Source: Bacteroidota bacterium (GTDB lineage: Bacteria > Bacteroidota > Bacteroidia > Bacteroidales > JAGNHN01). From it: 64,000 nucleotides of DNA. The DNA lies in assembly GCA_022710185.1 (NCBI GenBank), contig JAKLHK010000003.1:124001-188000 (forward strand). The letters run 5' to 3'. Numbering within the stretch: position 1 is the stretch's first letter; each line of letters opens with the position of its first letter. The notes under the pieces were generated by a model. That model made no database searches, was not told the origin of the DNA, and was given only the letters and a program-made list of their open reading frames with translations. The translations under genes and the position numbers were made by a program. Below, in pieces: positions 16,459 to 25,977 of this stretch.

Positions 16459-19400
16459 TTAATCAATCAGCATCACTTTTCGGGTTACATTACCCCGATC
16501 TGTCGTCACCTGTACCACATAACTGCCGGCAGGCTGGTCGCTCAGATCGATCATCCCCGCATCGAAGGATGCCTCACTCCAGATCAGTTCGCCCAGGGTA
16601 TTGTATACCCTCACCAGTGCCCCTTCTGCACCCTCGACCATGATCATCCCACTGCTGGGATTGGGATAGAGGCGCAATGCACCAGCACCGATCTCATTCA
16701 CACCAACCACGATCTCAGCATACTCCGACTGTACCACCTCCTTGGTGGCATCGTCCTGCAGGAAGACCACCACTGCCAGGTCGGACATCTGTTCCACATT
16801 GGTGGTCGACATATCCTTGGATCCAGTCAGGGTGTACGTCTGTCCATCTACCAGGTTCACCGGGGTACCATTGGCCGAAGGCATCATCCACATCATTACA
16901 TGTTTGAACGAGGTTTCTCCATTGCTCATGACGTTACCCGTCGTAGTTTTCTCCACCACGACCATATGTGCCGTCAGGGTCCCTGAGATATAGGGATCGA
17001 TGGTCATGGTCACATCAACAACATTGCCCGTCACCGTTGCCGAGGCACTGATGTCCCAGAAGGTCATCTTGGTAGCCAGGGTAGTCAACTGGCTTGTCAA
17101 CCCTGCGGTGCTCATCTGGGAACCGGCACCATTCCAATAGAGGTCAGGAACGGCGTTCACACCATAATAGGTGCGACGGGTTCCACCCTGGGCAGTATAG
17201 TAGGGGTCTCCCGGGGAAGGCCAACTCATCTGGTACTTGATCAGGGTTACCGAGTCACCATAGGTGCTGAGCCAGGGGGTAAAGGTGCCACTGTTGAAGC
17301 TGGCACAGGGGGCACAGGTCGAACTGGTGAATTCCTCCAGCAGTCCCTTCGGCTGGGTCGATCCCGAAGCGATCATGATCGGCATGCTCATGCTGTCGTT
17401 ACCCGGAACCATGTCGCCTGTGAGGGTCGTCGAAACCTGGGCATTGTATGAGCCTGCTGCGGCTGTCCAAACAGGGAAGCTCACCTGCTGTGCCATGTAG
17501 GCAGCCAGGCTGGTGATGGTTTGGGTGCTCGTGTATGCTCCAATGGTCATGGTCACCGTAAAGGTCTGTGCAGCCGAACCAAAGTTGCGCACCGTGGCCT
17601 TGGGCACGATCGCACCTGCCCCATACATCGGGAACATATCGATCGTTTCAACCCCAACGTCATTGGCTACACTCGGCATAACATGCAGGGTATAATCTTC
17701 CACTTCACCATACAGTGTCGTGCCGCAGGGATCCAGCGCTCCGGTATAGGTGATACGGACACGCATTCTCACATCACCGGTGTCAGCCGTCGGAGGAGGC
17801 ACAATGTTCGCCACATAGGGGCCACCGCCTCCCTGTCCGCTTACCGTTATGGCGCCATCATCATAGAAAGAGCCGTTCTTGTTCCAGTCAACCCAGATGC
17901 CGCACTGGTCGCCTGTATAAGGATTGCCGTTGGTCACGGTGACCGTCAGGGGATTGCCCATGGTGATATTGGTCGACAGACTGGTATAATCCGTATACCC
18001 CAGTTCTCCTGTGGTGTTGTTGATTGTACCGGCGGTAACATTGCTGATGAACTCGTCCCCACCCCCGCTGGCTGCGCAGTACAGGCCATAGTTGTTGAAC
18101 ACCGACTTGGTCGCGGTATCGTTGGCATGGTTCAGGTCATTGCTCAGGTTGGTCCAGGCCTTGATGGCATAGGTCGTATTGGAGGTTCCCAGGTTGGCAT
18201 GGGCGGTGAAGGTATAGACCAGGTCGGCAGCCCCGGCCAGGGGACCGGCCACGGTCTCCGTCACTGCAGTCCCGCCATTTACATTATAGGATACGGTGAA
18301 ATTCGACTGGGCGCTGAGTCCGAAATTACGGATGACCACTTCCACCGGTTCGCTGGATGTCAACGGGCCTGTGGAGGGATCGTTGATGGCAAAGATGCCC
18401 AGGTCGGAGGCCTGAGGAACTTCCATGCTGATCTTGTCCAGTCCCATATCACCCCAATAGACGGTGCCGGTGCCATCGGCTGCCATTGTTCCGCGGAAAC
18501 GGATCGTCACGTTGGCGTGACCGCAGGCCACGGAATCCAGGGGTACCATAGCCTCGAACCACTGGTTGCCCTTGTCCCCGGTCATGCTCCATACATTGAG
18601 GTTCCATACCGTATCCACCAGCACGTCCAGGTGTAGCGTACCTGTGGAAGCGCCATACATGTGGTACCAGAACTTCAGGTTCATGTGGAGCTGGCTTGCC
18701 AGGTTGAAATTGCAGTCAAGATAGGCCTCATCCCCAACCACACGCGGCGAGGAGGATTCAGTGAACAGGTACCAGGATCCGTCATAGGCAAGGTCCGGAC
18801 CGGTGGGAGAAGATGGTGTCGGAGCGTTGGAACGGGTCCAGTCGAAATCATCTGTCGTGGGCTGCTGCCAGTTCCCCATGCCGTTCTCAAAACTCTCGGT
18901 GTAGGGGAAGGTCGAGATCGCTCCATAGAAATACCCGGTCCAGCTGGCCGAGTCGTTGGCGGTATTGCCGTCGGCCACGCCGTTCGGGAGGGAGGTCCAT
19001 GCGGTGATGGTATTGTTACCCTGACCAAAGGCGAAAGCAGAATTAATTACAATGGGAGCTGAAGTTGCCAGTGGGAGCAGGGATCCTGTCCAGGCATAAG
19101 GCGTACCAGCTACCCCATTCACATTGAAACCAATGTTGGCCGAGGTAAGGGTATCGAGCCCATAGTTCTTGATGGTCACCGTCACCGGATAGCTCCCGGC
19201 ATTGGGCCCCACCGGGGTGATGCTGGCTACACCAGCGTCAACCAGCGACTGGGCACTCACGTTCAGGGTATAGTCCTCCACCTCGCCGTAGGTTGTGGTG
19301 TCGCAAGGGCCATATGTTCCCGTAAAGGTGATTCGGATACGGATCCGCGTATTGCCCAGGGTGGCCGTTGCCGGAGGGGTAATGGTGGCAGTGAAAATGG

Positions 19401-20511
19401 CGGGCCCACCGGTCACGGTAATCGGGGCGTCATCAGCAAAGTTCTGGTTCTGGTTCCAGTCGACCCACATCCCGCACTGGTCCCCTGTATAGGGAATACC
19501 GTTCGTAACCGTCACAGTGAAGGGAACCCCAAGATTCACAGAGGCAGTCAGGTTGGTGTAATCGTGGTACCCGCTGCAGCTGCTGCTGTTGTTGATGCTG
19601 CCAAGGGTTACATTGGAGATGTATTCGTCGCAGCCACCGGCGGCCCCGCAGTATGTCTGGGTGGCGATGGTACCGATCTCATATCCGAAGATGTCCTGTG
19701 CCCCCTGCATCAGTCCGCCCAGGGTGAACTTGCCGGGCACAATGTTGGGATGAGAGAACAAACCGCCTGAAATGCCCGCACCCAGGTCTCCGCTCACGCT
19801 GTGCGTAACCCCGGTTCCCAGGCCCGTGGCGATGCTGAAACGCTCCACAGCACAGGTGTTGGTTGCGGACGACGTCCCCGTGAAAAGCCAGAGGTAGGGC
19901 CCGCCAGCCGTTACATTGTCATAGGCGGCTCCATAGCAGCTCGGGGGAGTGGCGATGGTATCCAACGCTACACCGGTGCGGCTGACCAGGATGAAGTTGG
20001 TGGAGAAGTTGTTGACCCAGAAGGCGTCGCTCACCTCATCATAGGCAATGGCACGCACGGCCGTCGGGGAGGTGATGGTGGAAATGTAGGTGCCGTTTAC
20101 GTCAAAGCAATAAATGGCATTGGTGGCAATTCCTCCATACAAGTATGTGCCGTCCCAGGCCAGGTCGCGCAGCCCGGCTGTTGTGGAACCGGTGAAGGCT
20201 GTGGAAATGCTGTCCACATATTGCCCTGTCATGGTCAGCTTGAACAGGGTGCGGTGCCCGGCAGAACCCCATTCAGCAGCAAAGAAGTTCACTCCGTTGC
20301 ACTCAACGCCGGCAAGACCGGTAGCCCCGGTCAGGGAGTCGGCATTGATACGGAACTGCAGATCCCATATTGCCTCGTTGCTACCGGGTGTCACAAGGGC
20401 CGGGGCATTGGGGTCCGCGTCCATTACAGACGACAGGCCCTGCCCAAATCCCACGGAAGTGAGCAACAACAAAACGAGGATCAGACTGAGTTTTTGGTAC
20501 AGCTTACTCAT
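16459..20511 (-). CDS. T9SS-secreted multidomain protein with Omp28-like domain
   Basis: A 1350-residue protein with a typical signal peptide ending in VGFGQ. Then comes a beta-propeller-like region (about residues 45-280), a first GEVED domain near 287-420 ending in YGEVEDYTL, a CARDB-like repeat, a jelly-roll-like region near 540-700, a second GEVED domain near 811-945, more CARDB-like repeats, and an Omp28/thioredoxin-like domain near 1065 that begins LLEEFTSSTCAPCASF. The last 75 residues are a type A sorting domain: LRLYPNPSSGM, a YNTLGE turn, PAGSYVVQV and KVMLID. It should be exported by Sec and then by T9SS to the surface. No enzymatic function is evident; CAPC resembles a thioredoxin motif. 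Confidence 0.88.
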   Translation of the reverse strand: MSKLYQKLSLILVLLLLTSVGFGQGLSSVMDADPNAPALVTPGSNEAIWDLQFRINADSLTGATGLAGVECNGVNFFAAEWGSAGHRTLFKLTMTGQYVDSISTAFTGSTTAGLRDLAWDGTYLYGGIATNAIYCFDVNGTYISTITSPTAVRAIAYDEVSDAFWVNNFSTNFILVSRTGVALDTIATPPSCYGAAYDNVTAGGPYLWLFTGTSSATNTCAVERFSIATGLGTGVTHSVSGDLGAGISGGLFSHPNIVPGKFTLGGLMQGAQDIFGYEIGTIATQTYCGAAGGCDEYISNVTLGSINNSSSCSGYHDYTNLTASVNLGVPFTVTVTNGIPYTGDQCGMWVDWNQNQNFADDAPITVTGGPAIFTATITPPATATLGNTRIRIRITFTGTYGPCDTTTYGEVEDYTLNVSAQSLVDAGVASITPVGPNAGSYPVTVTIKNYGLDTLTSANIGFNVNGVAGTPYAWTGSLLPLATSAPIVINSAFAFGQGNNTITAWTSLPNGVADGNTANDSASWTGYFYGAISTFPYTESFENGMGNWQQPTTDDFDWTRSNAPTPSSPTGPDLAYDGSWYLFTESSSPRVVGDEAYLDCNFNLASQLHMNLKFWYHMYGASTGTLHLDVLVDTVWNLNVWSMTGDKGNQWFEAMVPLDSVACGHANVTIRFRGTMAADGTGTVYWGDMGLDKISMEVPQASDLGIFAINDPSTGPLTSSEPVEVVIRNFGLSAQSNFTVSYNVNGGTAVTETVAGPLAGAADLVYTFTAHANLGTSNTTYAIKAWTNLSNDLNHANDTATKSVFNNYGLYCAASGGGDEFISNVTAGTINNTTGELGYTDYTSLSTNITMGNPLTVTVTNGNPYTGDQCGIWVDWNKNGSFYDDGAITVSGQGGGGPYVANIVPPPTADTGDVRMRVRITYTGALDPCGTTLYGEVEDYTLHVMPSVANDVGVETIDMFPMYGAGAIVPKATVRNFGSAAQTFTVTMTIGAYTSTQTITSLAAYMAQQVSFPVWTAAAGSYNAQVSTTLTGDMVPGNDSMSMPIMIASGSTQPKGLLEEFTSSTCAPCASFNSGTFTPWLSTYGDSVTLIKYQMSWPSPGDPYYTAQGGTRRTYYGVNAVPDLYWNGAGSQMSTAGLTSQLTTLATKMTFWDISASATVTGNVVDVTMTIDPYISGTLTAHMVVVEKTTTGNVMSNGETSFKHVMMWMMPSANGTPVNLVDGQTYTLTGSKDMSTTNVEQMSDLAVVVFLQDDATKEVVQSEYAEIVVGVNEIGAGALRLYPNPSSGMIMVEGAEGALVRVYNTLGELIWSEASFDAGMIDLSDQPAGSYVVQVTTDRGNVTRKVMLID

Positions 20512-20681
20512 AACGCGTTAATTAGGTTATACATATACGGATACTCCCCCGCCTCTCAGTGGCGGTCAAAAGAAATACCAAGATACAACCTGGGAGGCAA
20601 TCTCCGAAGGTAGCTGCATTATTTAGCTTCATTCAAATCAGACAGCTCACCTGAATATGTCCCTGCAAGATTCAATCGGGA

Positions 20682-20783
20682 TCAAAGGCCCAGTTTCTTG
20701 CGTATGTGGGCGGGCACCGTGGTTACGCAAAGGGTACTGACCATCATGGTAAGGATGATCACAATGAGCGTGGACTTGTTCAT
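20682..20783 (-). CDS. Small single-span membrane peptide (33 residues)
   Basis: A short reading frame beginning MNKSTLIVIILTMMVSTLCV and ending with a basic tail (IRKKLGL). It has one hydrophobic span with a lysine on each side, the shape of a real small membrane protein. It starts 23 bases after the stop of the TiaS-like gene on the same strand. No homologue is recognised and the function is unknown. Chance occurrence cannot be excluded for so short a frame. Confidence 0.45.
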   Translation of the reverse strand: MNKSTLIVIILTMMVSTLCVTTVPAHIRKKLGL

Positions 20784-20806
20784 ATTGCTATGTTTGGTGA
20801 CTGATT

Positions 20807-21535
20807 TCATCGCATTTCCCGCATCACGTACTCCCGGTCGGTGGCCAGCCAGCAATCCGGTCTGTGGGGGTCGCGCCGGACAATGAGCGTGATCTGGTGC
20901 TCCCGGATCACGGGGCTTACCCAGGTACCAACCTCTATGTTGTCCTGAGGATCGACAGGGCGTCCCCTGTCGTCCACAATCCGGTCTGTCCGCGTAAGGG
21001 CCAGCAGGTCTTCAGCCGTATAGATTCCCTGAAGTTCCCTGAGCCTGGGCAACCAAATGAACCTGCCGTCCTCCCCTGACTGCCTCAACCCAAGGGCCGC
21101 CAGGGCTCCGATTCTCCCACGGCCCTGGTTCCATCCCGCAACACGGATACCAGCCGCTGCTCCCAGCTCCAGCGCTTCTTCGAGATCCACCTCAGCGGTT
21201 TTAGCCCGCTTTCCAAAAGACACCAGCGATACGCCACCCTTCCCTTTCGGACACATCACCAGCCCGGGACTGGCCTCAGGCCTGGACTCATCCCTGACAT
21301 AGGTCGAGCAAAAAGACCAAAGTTCCTCAACGGCCCGGGTCTCCACTTCCAGACAAACGGCAGAGTTCTCCCGCCCTGCTTCCGGATGGTCCTGGAGCAG
21401 GTAATGACGGGATATGGACTCAACGCTGCCCAGGCCCTGATCCTCAATGAGTTCGGCCAATTGGCGGGACAAATACCCCGTCCCGCGGCTTTCAGCATGA
21501 TCCGTGTCGTCTATGCCGATCAGTACCTGCGGCAT
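20807..21535 (-). CDS. TiaS-like protein with an IGIDDTD domain
   Basis: A 242-residue soluble protein that opens with VLIGIDDTDHAESRGTGYLS, the pattern of the N-terminal domain of archaeal TiaS, the enzyme that attaches agmatine to the wobble cytidine of tRNA-Ile2. Glycine-rich MCPKGKGGVSLVSFGKRA and GWNQGRGRIGALAALGL stretches follow. The C-terminal third ends in strand-rich sequence that could be an OB-like domain. Bacteria normally use TilS and lysidine for this tRNA, so a different substrate is likely. TiaS itself is longer. Family membership is moderately supported; function is not known. Confidence 0.55.
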   Translation of the reverse strand: MPQVLIGIDDTDHAESRGTGYLSRQLAELIEDQGLGSVESISRHYLLQDHPEAGRENSAVCLEVETRAVEELWSFCSTYVRDESRPEASPGLVMCPKGKGGVSLVSFGKRAKTAEVDLEEALELGAAAGIRVAGWNQGRGRIGALAALGLRQSGEDGRFIWLPRLRELQGIYTAEDLLALTRTDRIVDDRGRPVDPQDNIEVGTWVSPVIREHQITLIVRRDPHRPDCWLATDREYVMREMR

Positions 21536-21560
21536 GGCTTGGGAATATGGGGTTACGGAA

Positions 21561-21591
21561 GAGAAAAGCTGTCAAATGGACAGCTTTTCTC
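21561..21591 (-). terminator. Terminator-like perfect hairpin downstream of the ALDH7 gene
   Basis: Perfect 13-base arms GAGAAAAGCTGTC (21561-21573) and GACAGCTTTTCTC (21579-21591) with a 5-base loop. The CTTTTCTC arm supplies a T-rich 3' side on either strand. It separates the ALDH7 gene from the TiaS-like gene. Confidence 0.72.
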
Positions 21592-21606
21592 AGGAATTGC
21601 TATGTA

Positions 21607-23163
21607 TCAGATCTTGAACTTGATACCCTGGGCCAGCGGGAGCTCAGTGGAATAGTTGATGGTATTGGTCTGCCTGCGCATGTAAACCTTCCAGGAGTCT
21701 GATCCGCTCTCACGGCCACCGCCGGTATCCTTTTCGCCCCCGAAGGCCCCACCGATCTCCGCTCCCGAAGTCCCGATGTTGATGTTCGCGATGCCGCAAT
21801 CAGAACCGGCATGGGAGAGGAATTTCTCCGTTTCCAGGATATTGGTGGAGAACATGGCCGAACTGAGGCCCTGGGGAACATCGTTATGCATGGCGATGGC
21901 CTCGTCCAGTTCCGTGTACTTGATCAGGTACAATAGCGGGGCAAAGGTCTCTTCCTGAACAATGTGATAATGGTTCTCCACCTCAGCGATGCAGGGCACC
22001 ACATAATGCCCGTTCTCGTGGCCTTCCACCCGTGCACGACCCCCACCGTACAGGATTTTTCCCCCTTCTTTTTTCACCGATTCAACGGCGGCAAGGAAAG
22101 TCTCTACGGCCTTTTCATCGATCAGCGGCCCGACCAGGGTCCCCGGGTCCAGAGGGCAGCCGATAGGTAATTGTTTGTAGGCATCCAAAAGAATGTCCCT
22201 GAACTTGTTATAAATACTCTCATGGATCAGGAGCCGGCGGGTACTGGTGCAGCGCTGCCCGGCGGTACCCACAGCCCCGAACAGGGTGGCCTTGATGGCC
22301 ATCTCCAGATTGGCGTTGGGAGTGATGATGATGGCGTTGTTTCCGCCCAACTCAAGCAGGCTGCGCCCCAGTCGCTGTCCCACGATGCTGGCCACCTTGC
22401 GCCCCACGGCAACAGATCCTGTGCAGGATACCAGTGGGAGACGCTTGTCGGCCAGGAAGTCATCGCCGATATAACGGGAGGAGCCGGCAACCAGGCAAAC
22501 GGTGCCCTCGGGTACGGCGTTTTCTTTCAGAACATCGCTGATGATGTTATGTACTGCAACCGCACAAAGCTGGACCTTGCTTGAGGGCTTCCAGATCACG
22601 GTATCCCCGCAAACCAGGGCCAGCATGGCGTTCCAGGCCCAAACGGCCACCGGGAAGTTGAACGCGGTGATCACGGCTACCGGGCCCAGGGGATGGTACT
22701 GCTCATACATCCGGTGCAGCGGACGCTCCGAATGCATGGTGAATCCATTGAGCTGGCGCGAAAGCCCTACGGCAAAGTCGGCGATGTCAATCATCTCCTG
22801 CACTTCACCCAGCCCCTCCTGATAAATTTTACCCATCTCATAGGAAACCAGTTTGCCCAGGTCTTCCTTGTGCTCACGCAGCTTAAGGCCGATCTGGCGC
22901 ACGATCTCGCCCCGGCGGGGCGCCGGGATCATCCTCCAGACCTTGAAGGCTTCCTGCGAAAGGGTGATGACTTTTTCATAATCTTCCCAGCTCGCCTGTT
23001 TCACTGCAGCAATGGGTGACCCGTCGGAGGGAGAATACGACATGACTTCCGTTCCGCGGACGTCGAGCCAGGTTGTTCCGGTGCTCGCACCGGGATTGAC
23101 TGCGTGTATGCCCAGACGCAGCAACGCGTCCTTGATGTCACAGTATGAAGTGTTTGTGCTCAT
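21607..23163 (-). CDS. Aldehyde dehydrogenase, ALDH7 (alpha-aminoadipic semialdehyde dehydrogenase) type
   Basis: A 518-residue NAD-dependent aldehyde dehydrogenase. The catalytic cysteine is in GQRCTSTRR near residue 305 and the general base in LELGGNN near 269; FNFPVAVWAWN and WKPSSKV are the usual cofactor-site segments. VGLSRQLNGFTMHSERP and the TSGAEIGGAFGGEKDTGGGRE segment point to the ALDH7 family, which oxidises alpha-aminoadipic semialdehyde in lysine breakdown; other semialdehydes remain possible. MSTNTSYCD at 23163 is preferred to an upstream in-frame start at 23214. It follows the SDR gene on the same strand by about 110 bases. Confidence 0.87.
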   Translation of the reverse strand: MSTNTSYCDIKDALLRLGIHAVNPGASTGTTWLDVRGTEVMSYSPSDGSPIAAVKQASWEDYEKVITLSQEAFKVWRMIPAPRRGEIVRQIGLKLREHKEDLGKLVSYEMGKIYQEGLGEVQEMIDIADFAVGLSRQLNGFTMHSERPLHRMYEQYHPLGPVAVITAFNFPVAVWAWNAMLALVCGDTVIWKPSSKVQLCAVAVHNIISDVLKENAVPEGTVCLVAGSSRYIGDDFLADKRLPLVSCTGSVAVGRKVASIVGQRLGRSLLELGGNNAIIITPNANLEMAIKATLFGAVGTAGQRCTSTRRLLIHESIYNKFRDILLDAYKQLPIGCPLDPGTLVGPLIDEKAVETFLAAVESVKKEGGKILYGGGRARVEGHENGHYVVPCIAEVENHYHIVQEETFAPLLYLIKYTELDEAIAMHNDVPQGLSSAMFSTNILETEKFLSHAGSDCGIANINIGTSGAEIGGAFGGEKDTGGGRESGSDSWKVYMRRQTNTINYSTELPLAQGIKFKI

Positions 23164-23271
23164 GATGTGTGGAATAGAATAAAGGTTTCGATTTGTGGTT
23201 GAAATTTGGTTCAAATGTGGCGCATGTGGCCGAATCTCGCAAGTGCGGAAGGAAGAAAGTTGTCGACGCGC

Positions 23272-24027
23272 TCAGACACCATACAACTCCCGCACATCGC
23301 TCACCGTACCCGACGGGACTTCCTTCAATGCCCTCAGCAACATGCGGGCCGTGTCCTCAGGCCGGCTTAAACGGCCGCTTTCCCTTAACCTGATGAACTT
23401 CTCCCGCATCGGAAAGTCTTGCTCCGCTGTGGCCCGCAACTGGGCCTGCATGCCCGTGTCAACAATCCCGGGCCCTATCGCGATAACCCGCGTGGGATAG
23501 GGTTCCGTTTCCTGCTCCAGCGCCACGCAGCGGGTAAACATGTCAAGGCCTGCCTTGCCTGCACAATAGGCGCTCCATCCGGCGTAGGGCGTCCGTCCGG
23601 CTCCCGACGATAAGTTCATTACCCCTTTCTCTGCTTCCATATCGCCGAAGGCATGAAGAAACTCCGAGGTCAGGGCCATGGCCGCGATCAGGTTAAGCCC
23701 GATATGGGCAGTATATGCCCACGCCTCCTCCCGACCACAGGGTGACACCGGATCCAGCATGGCGGCATTATTGATCAGGAAAACAGCATCAGGCCTGCTT
23801 TCCTTAACCATCAGAAAAACCTCCCTTCCGAAATTCCGGGCCCCACGCTCATCGGACAGGTCCACACACCGGTGGTTAATGACGAGCCCCTTTTGCCGGT
23901 AATGCTCCTCCAGCGCTGGTACAGCAGATCTTGACGCAGCGTATACAACCCTGCCCGGAGCCGCCAGCTCCATGGCCAGGGCTTTCCCTATGCCCCGCGA
24001 TACACCGGTGATTATATAGCACTCCAT
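23272..24027 (-). CDS. Short-chain dehydrogenase/reductase (SDR)
   Basis: A 251-residue Rossmann enzyme. The cofactor loop is TGVSRGIGKAL at the N-terminus, NNAAML follows near residue 90, the catalytic serine lies in MNLSSGAG and the YCAGK active-site motif is near residue 152. A short gap of charged residues and PTRVIAIGPGIVDTGMQ complete the classical SDR layout. The overall pattern resembles sepiapterin reductase and benzil reductase-like SDRs; the substrate is not known. MECYIITG at 24027 is chosen, with an alternative ATG four codons upstream at 24039. Confidence 0.82.
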   Translation of the reverse strand: MECYIITGVSRGIGKALAMELAAPGRVVYAASRSAVPALEEHYRQKGLVINHRCVDLSDERGARNFGREVFLMVKESRPDAVFLINNAAMLDPVSPCGREEAWAYTAHIGLNLIAAMALTSEFLHAFGDMEAEKGVMNLSSGAGRTPYAGWSAYCAGKAGLDMFTRCVALEQETEPYPTRVIAIGPGIVDTGMQAQLRATAEQDFPMREKFIRLRESGRLSRPEDTARMLLRALKEVPSGTVSDVRELYGV

Positions 24028-24118
24028 GCTTTTTTGCAACGAAGATAATCCATGCCGGCCATCGGCTCGTCCTTCTTCTTATAAATGTGTAGGTACTGTT
24101 ACACAGAAAACAAAGCCC

Positions 24119-24126
24119 TATCTTTG
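24119..24126 (+). promoter_or_regulatory. Bacteroidota -7 box upstream of the P5C dehydrogenase gene
   Basis: TATCTTTG followed by a C run, 31 bases before the ATG at 24158. Confidence 0.55.
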
Positions 24127-24157
24127 CCCCCGAAATCACTCTTAAATAATATTCACG

Positions 24158-25789
24158 ATGAACAACGCGATCTTTAGCTACGACATGCCGGGAAACGAAC
24201 CCGTAAAACCCTATCTTCCAGGTTCTCCCGAACGTGATGCCGTAAAGGCCGAACTCAAAAGGCTCAGCGCCGAAGTCATTGATATTCCCCTGATCATCGG
24301 TGGAAAGGAAGTGAGGACAGGAGACACCGCCGAGGTCGTCATGCCCCACAACCACCACCATGTGCTGGCACATTACCACAAGGCCTCCGCACGTGAGGTG
24401 GCGATGGCCGTGGAGGCTGCCGATAAGGCCCGCAAGGAATGGGGAGAAATGCCCTGGGTGGAGCGGATGTCCATTACAGTCAAAGCTGCAGAACTGCTGG
24501 CCACCAAGTATCGCGCGCTCATCAATGCCTCTACCATGCTCGGCCAGAGCAAGAACATCTTTCAGGCTGAGATAGATGCCGCCTGCGAAACCGTCGATTT
24601 CCTTCGGTTCAACGCGCATTTTATGGGTATGGTGTACGCCGATCAGCCCATCTCTGATCCGGGCATCCTGAACCGTGTGGAATACCGCCCCCTCGAAGGC
24701 TTTGTGTTCACCGTTACCCCCTTCAACTTCACCTCCATCGCGGCTAACCTCAACATGTCTCCTGCCCTCATGGGCAACACCACGATCTGGAAACCCGCTA
24801 CCACGGCCCTATTCTCCAATTACTTCATGATGAAGATCTTCCAGGAAGCCGGCCTGCCCGACGGGGTCATCAATTTCCTGCCCGGCAAAGGCTCGGTCAT
24901 CGGCAATGGAGTGTTCGCCGCACCCAGCTTCGCCGGGATCCACTTCACCGGATCCAATGTCACCTTCAACCAGCTCTGGCGTATGGCCTCCGAAAACCTG
25001 CCCCGCTACCACGCCTATCCCAAGATCGTGGGAGAGACCGGCGGCAAGGACTTCATCTTCGTGCATGCATCCGCCGGACCGGCCGAAGTGGCTACTGCCA
25101 TCGTCCGCGGCGCCTTCGAGTTCCAGGGCCAGAAATGCTCAGCCGCTTCACGCGCCTACATCCCCGCCAGCCTGTGGCCTGAAGTGCGCGACATCATGGG
25201 AGGCATGCTCGATGAAGTGAAAATGGGCGACCCCGTAAACTTCACCCATTTCTTCAACGCCGTCATCGATGAGGCTTCCTTCGACAATATCATGGGCTAC
25301 ATCGCCAAGGCCAAAGAATCTGCCGATGTGGACATCGTGTTCGGGGGCAAGGGCGATAAGTCGGAAGGATATTTTGTGGAACCTACCGTCCTCCTCACCC
25401 GCGATCCCCATTTCATCTCCATGGAGGAAGAGATCTTCGGGCCTGTCATCACTATCTATGTGTACCAGGATGACAAATACGAAGAAACACTCCGGATCTG
25501 CGACAGCACCTCACCATACGGGCTCACCGGGGCCATCTTCGCCTCCGACCGCAAGGCCGTGCTCACCGCAATGAGCACCCTGCGCTATGCCGCCGGTAAT
25601 TTCTATATCAACGACAAGCCCACCGGCGCCGTCGTCGGACAGCAACCCTTCGGGGGCTCCAGGCAGTCCGGAACCAACGACAAGGCCGGGAGTTACCTCA
25701 ACCTCCTGCGTTGGGTCAGCCCCCGTACCATCAAGGAAAACTTTGTCCCTCCAACGGACTTCCGCTATCCCTTTATGGAAGCACGCTGA
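24158..25789 (+). CDS. pruA: L-glutamate gamma-semialdehyde (delta-1-pyrroline-5-carboxylate) dehydrogenase
   Basis: A 543-residue aldehyde dehydrogenase of the P5CDH (ALDH4-like) group, oxidising glutamate semialdehyde to glutamate in proline and arginine breakdown. FVFTVTPFNFTSIAANL, IWKPATTA and GETGGKDFIFVH are typical of the group; the catalytic cysteine is in FEFQGQKCSAASR near residue 327. GAVVGQQPFGGSRQSGTNDKAG near the C-terminus is also diagnostic. No proline dehydrogenase gene lies in the window. It is divergent from the SDR gene. Confidence 0.93.
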   Translation: MNNAIFSYDMPGNEPVKPYLPGSPERDAVKAELKRLSAEVIDIPLIIGGKEVRTGDTAEVVMPHNHHHVLAHYHKASAREVAMAVEAADKARKEWGEMPWVERMSITVKAAELLATKYRALINASTMLGQSKNIFQAEIDAACETVDFLRFNAHFMGMVYADQPISDPGILNRVEYRPLEGFVFTVTPFNFTSIAANLNMSPALMGNTTIWKPATTALFSNYFMMKIFQEAGLPDGVINFLPGKGSVIGNGVFAAPSFAGIHFTGSNVTFNQLWRMASENLPRYHAYPKIVGETGGKDFIFVHASAGPAEVATAIVRGAFEFQGQKCSAASRAYIPASLWPEVRDIMGGMLDEVKMGDPVNFTHFFNAVIDEASFDNIMGYIAKAKESADVDIVFGGKGDKSEGYFVEPTVLLTRDPHFISMEEEIFGPVITIYVYQDDKYEETLRICDSTSPYGLTGAIFASDRKAVLTAMSTLRYAAGNFYINDKPTGAVVGQQPFGGSRQSGTNDKAGSYLNLLRWVSPRTIKENFVPPTDFRYPFMEAR

Positions 25790-25816
25790 GGAATACTTCC
25801 TTCGTGGCATCGGCAG

Positions 25817-25844
25817 CCCGGGTACCTGATCTTCAGGTCCCGGG
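25817..25844 (+). terminator. Strong GC-rich hairpin after pruA
   Basis: CCCGGG-T-ACCTGA pairs with TCAGGTCCCGGG around a 3-base loop with one bulged T. No T-run follows, so it may stabilise the 3' end rather than terminate. The 188-base gap after pruA holds nothing else recognisable apart from a possible TATCTTTA box at 25952-25959. Confidence 0.5.
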
Positions 25845-25977
25845 CCCCGTTGCATTTCAGGGCATGGACTTTGGTAGCCTCCCCGCCCTGCCCAGCTTCG
25901 GCAGCGGCCACAGGCCTGACGCTTATTAGTCCATCACACCCGGTAGATTAGTATCTTTATCCTTTCTACAGTCAGCT

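Noticed and set aside
17521..18636. Long plus-strand open frame opposite the T9SS cargo gene
   Set aside because: It has no recognisable domain and is explained by codon bias of the real minus-strand gene. The same holds for 19801-20613 and 30983-32170.
19864..19878. GGACGACGTCCCC in the T9SS cargo gene as a repeat core
   Set aside because: Only part of the core matches and the flanks do not resemble any array.
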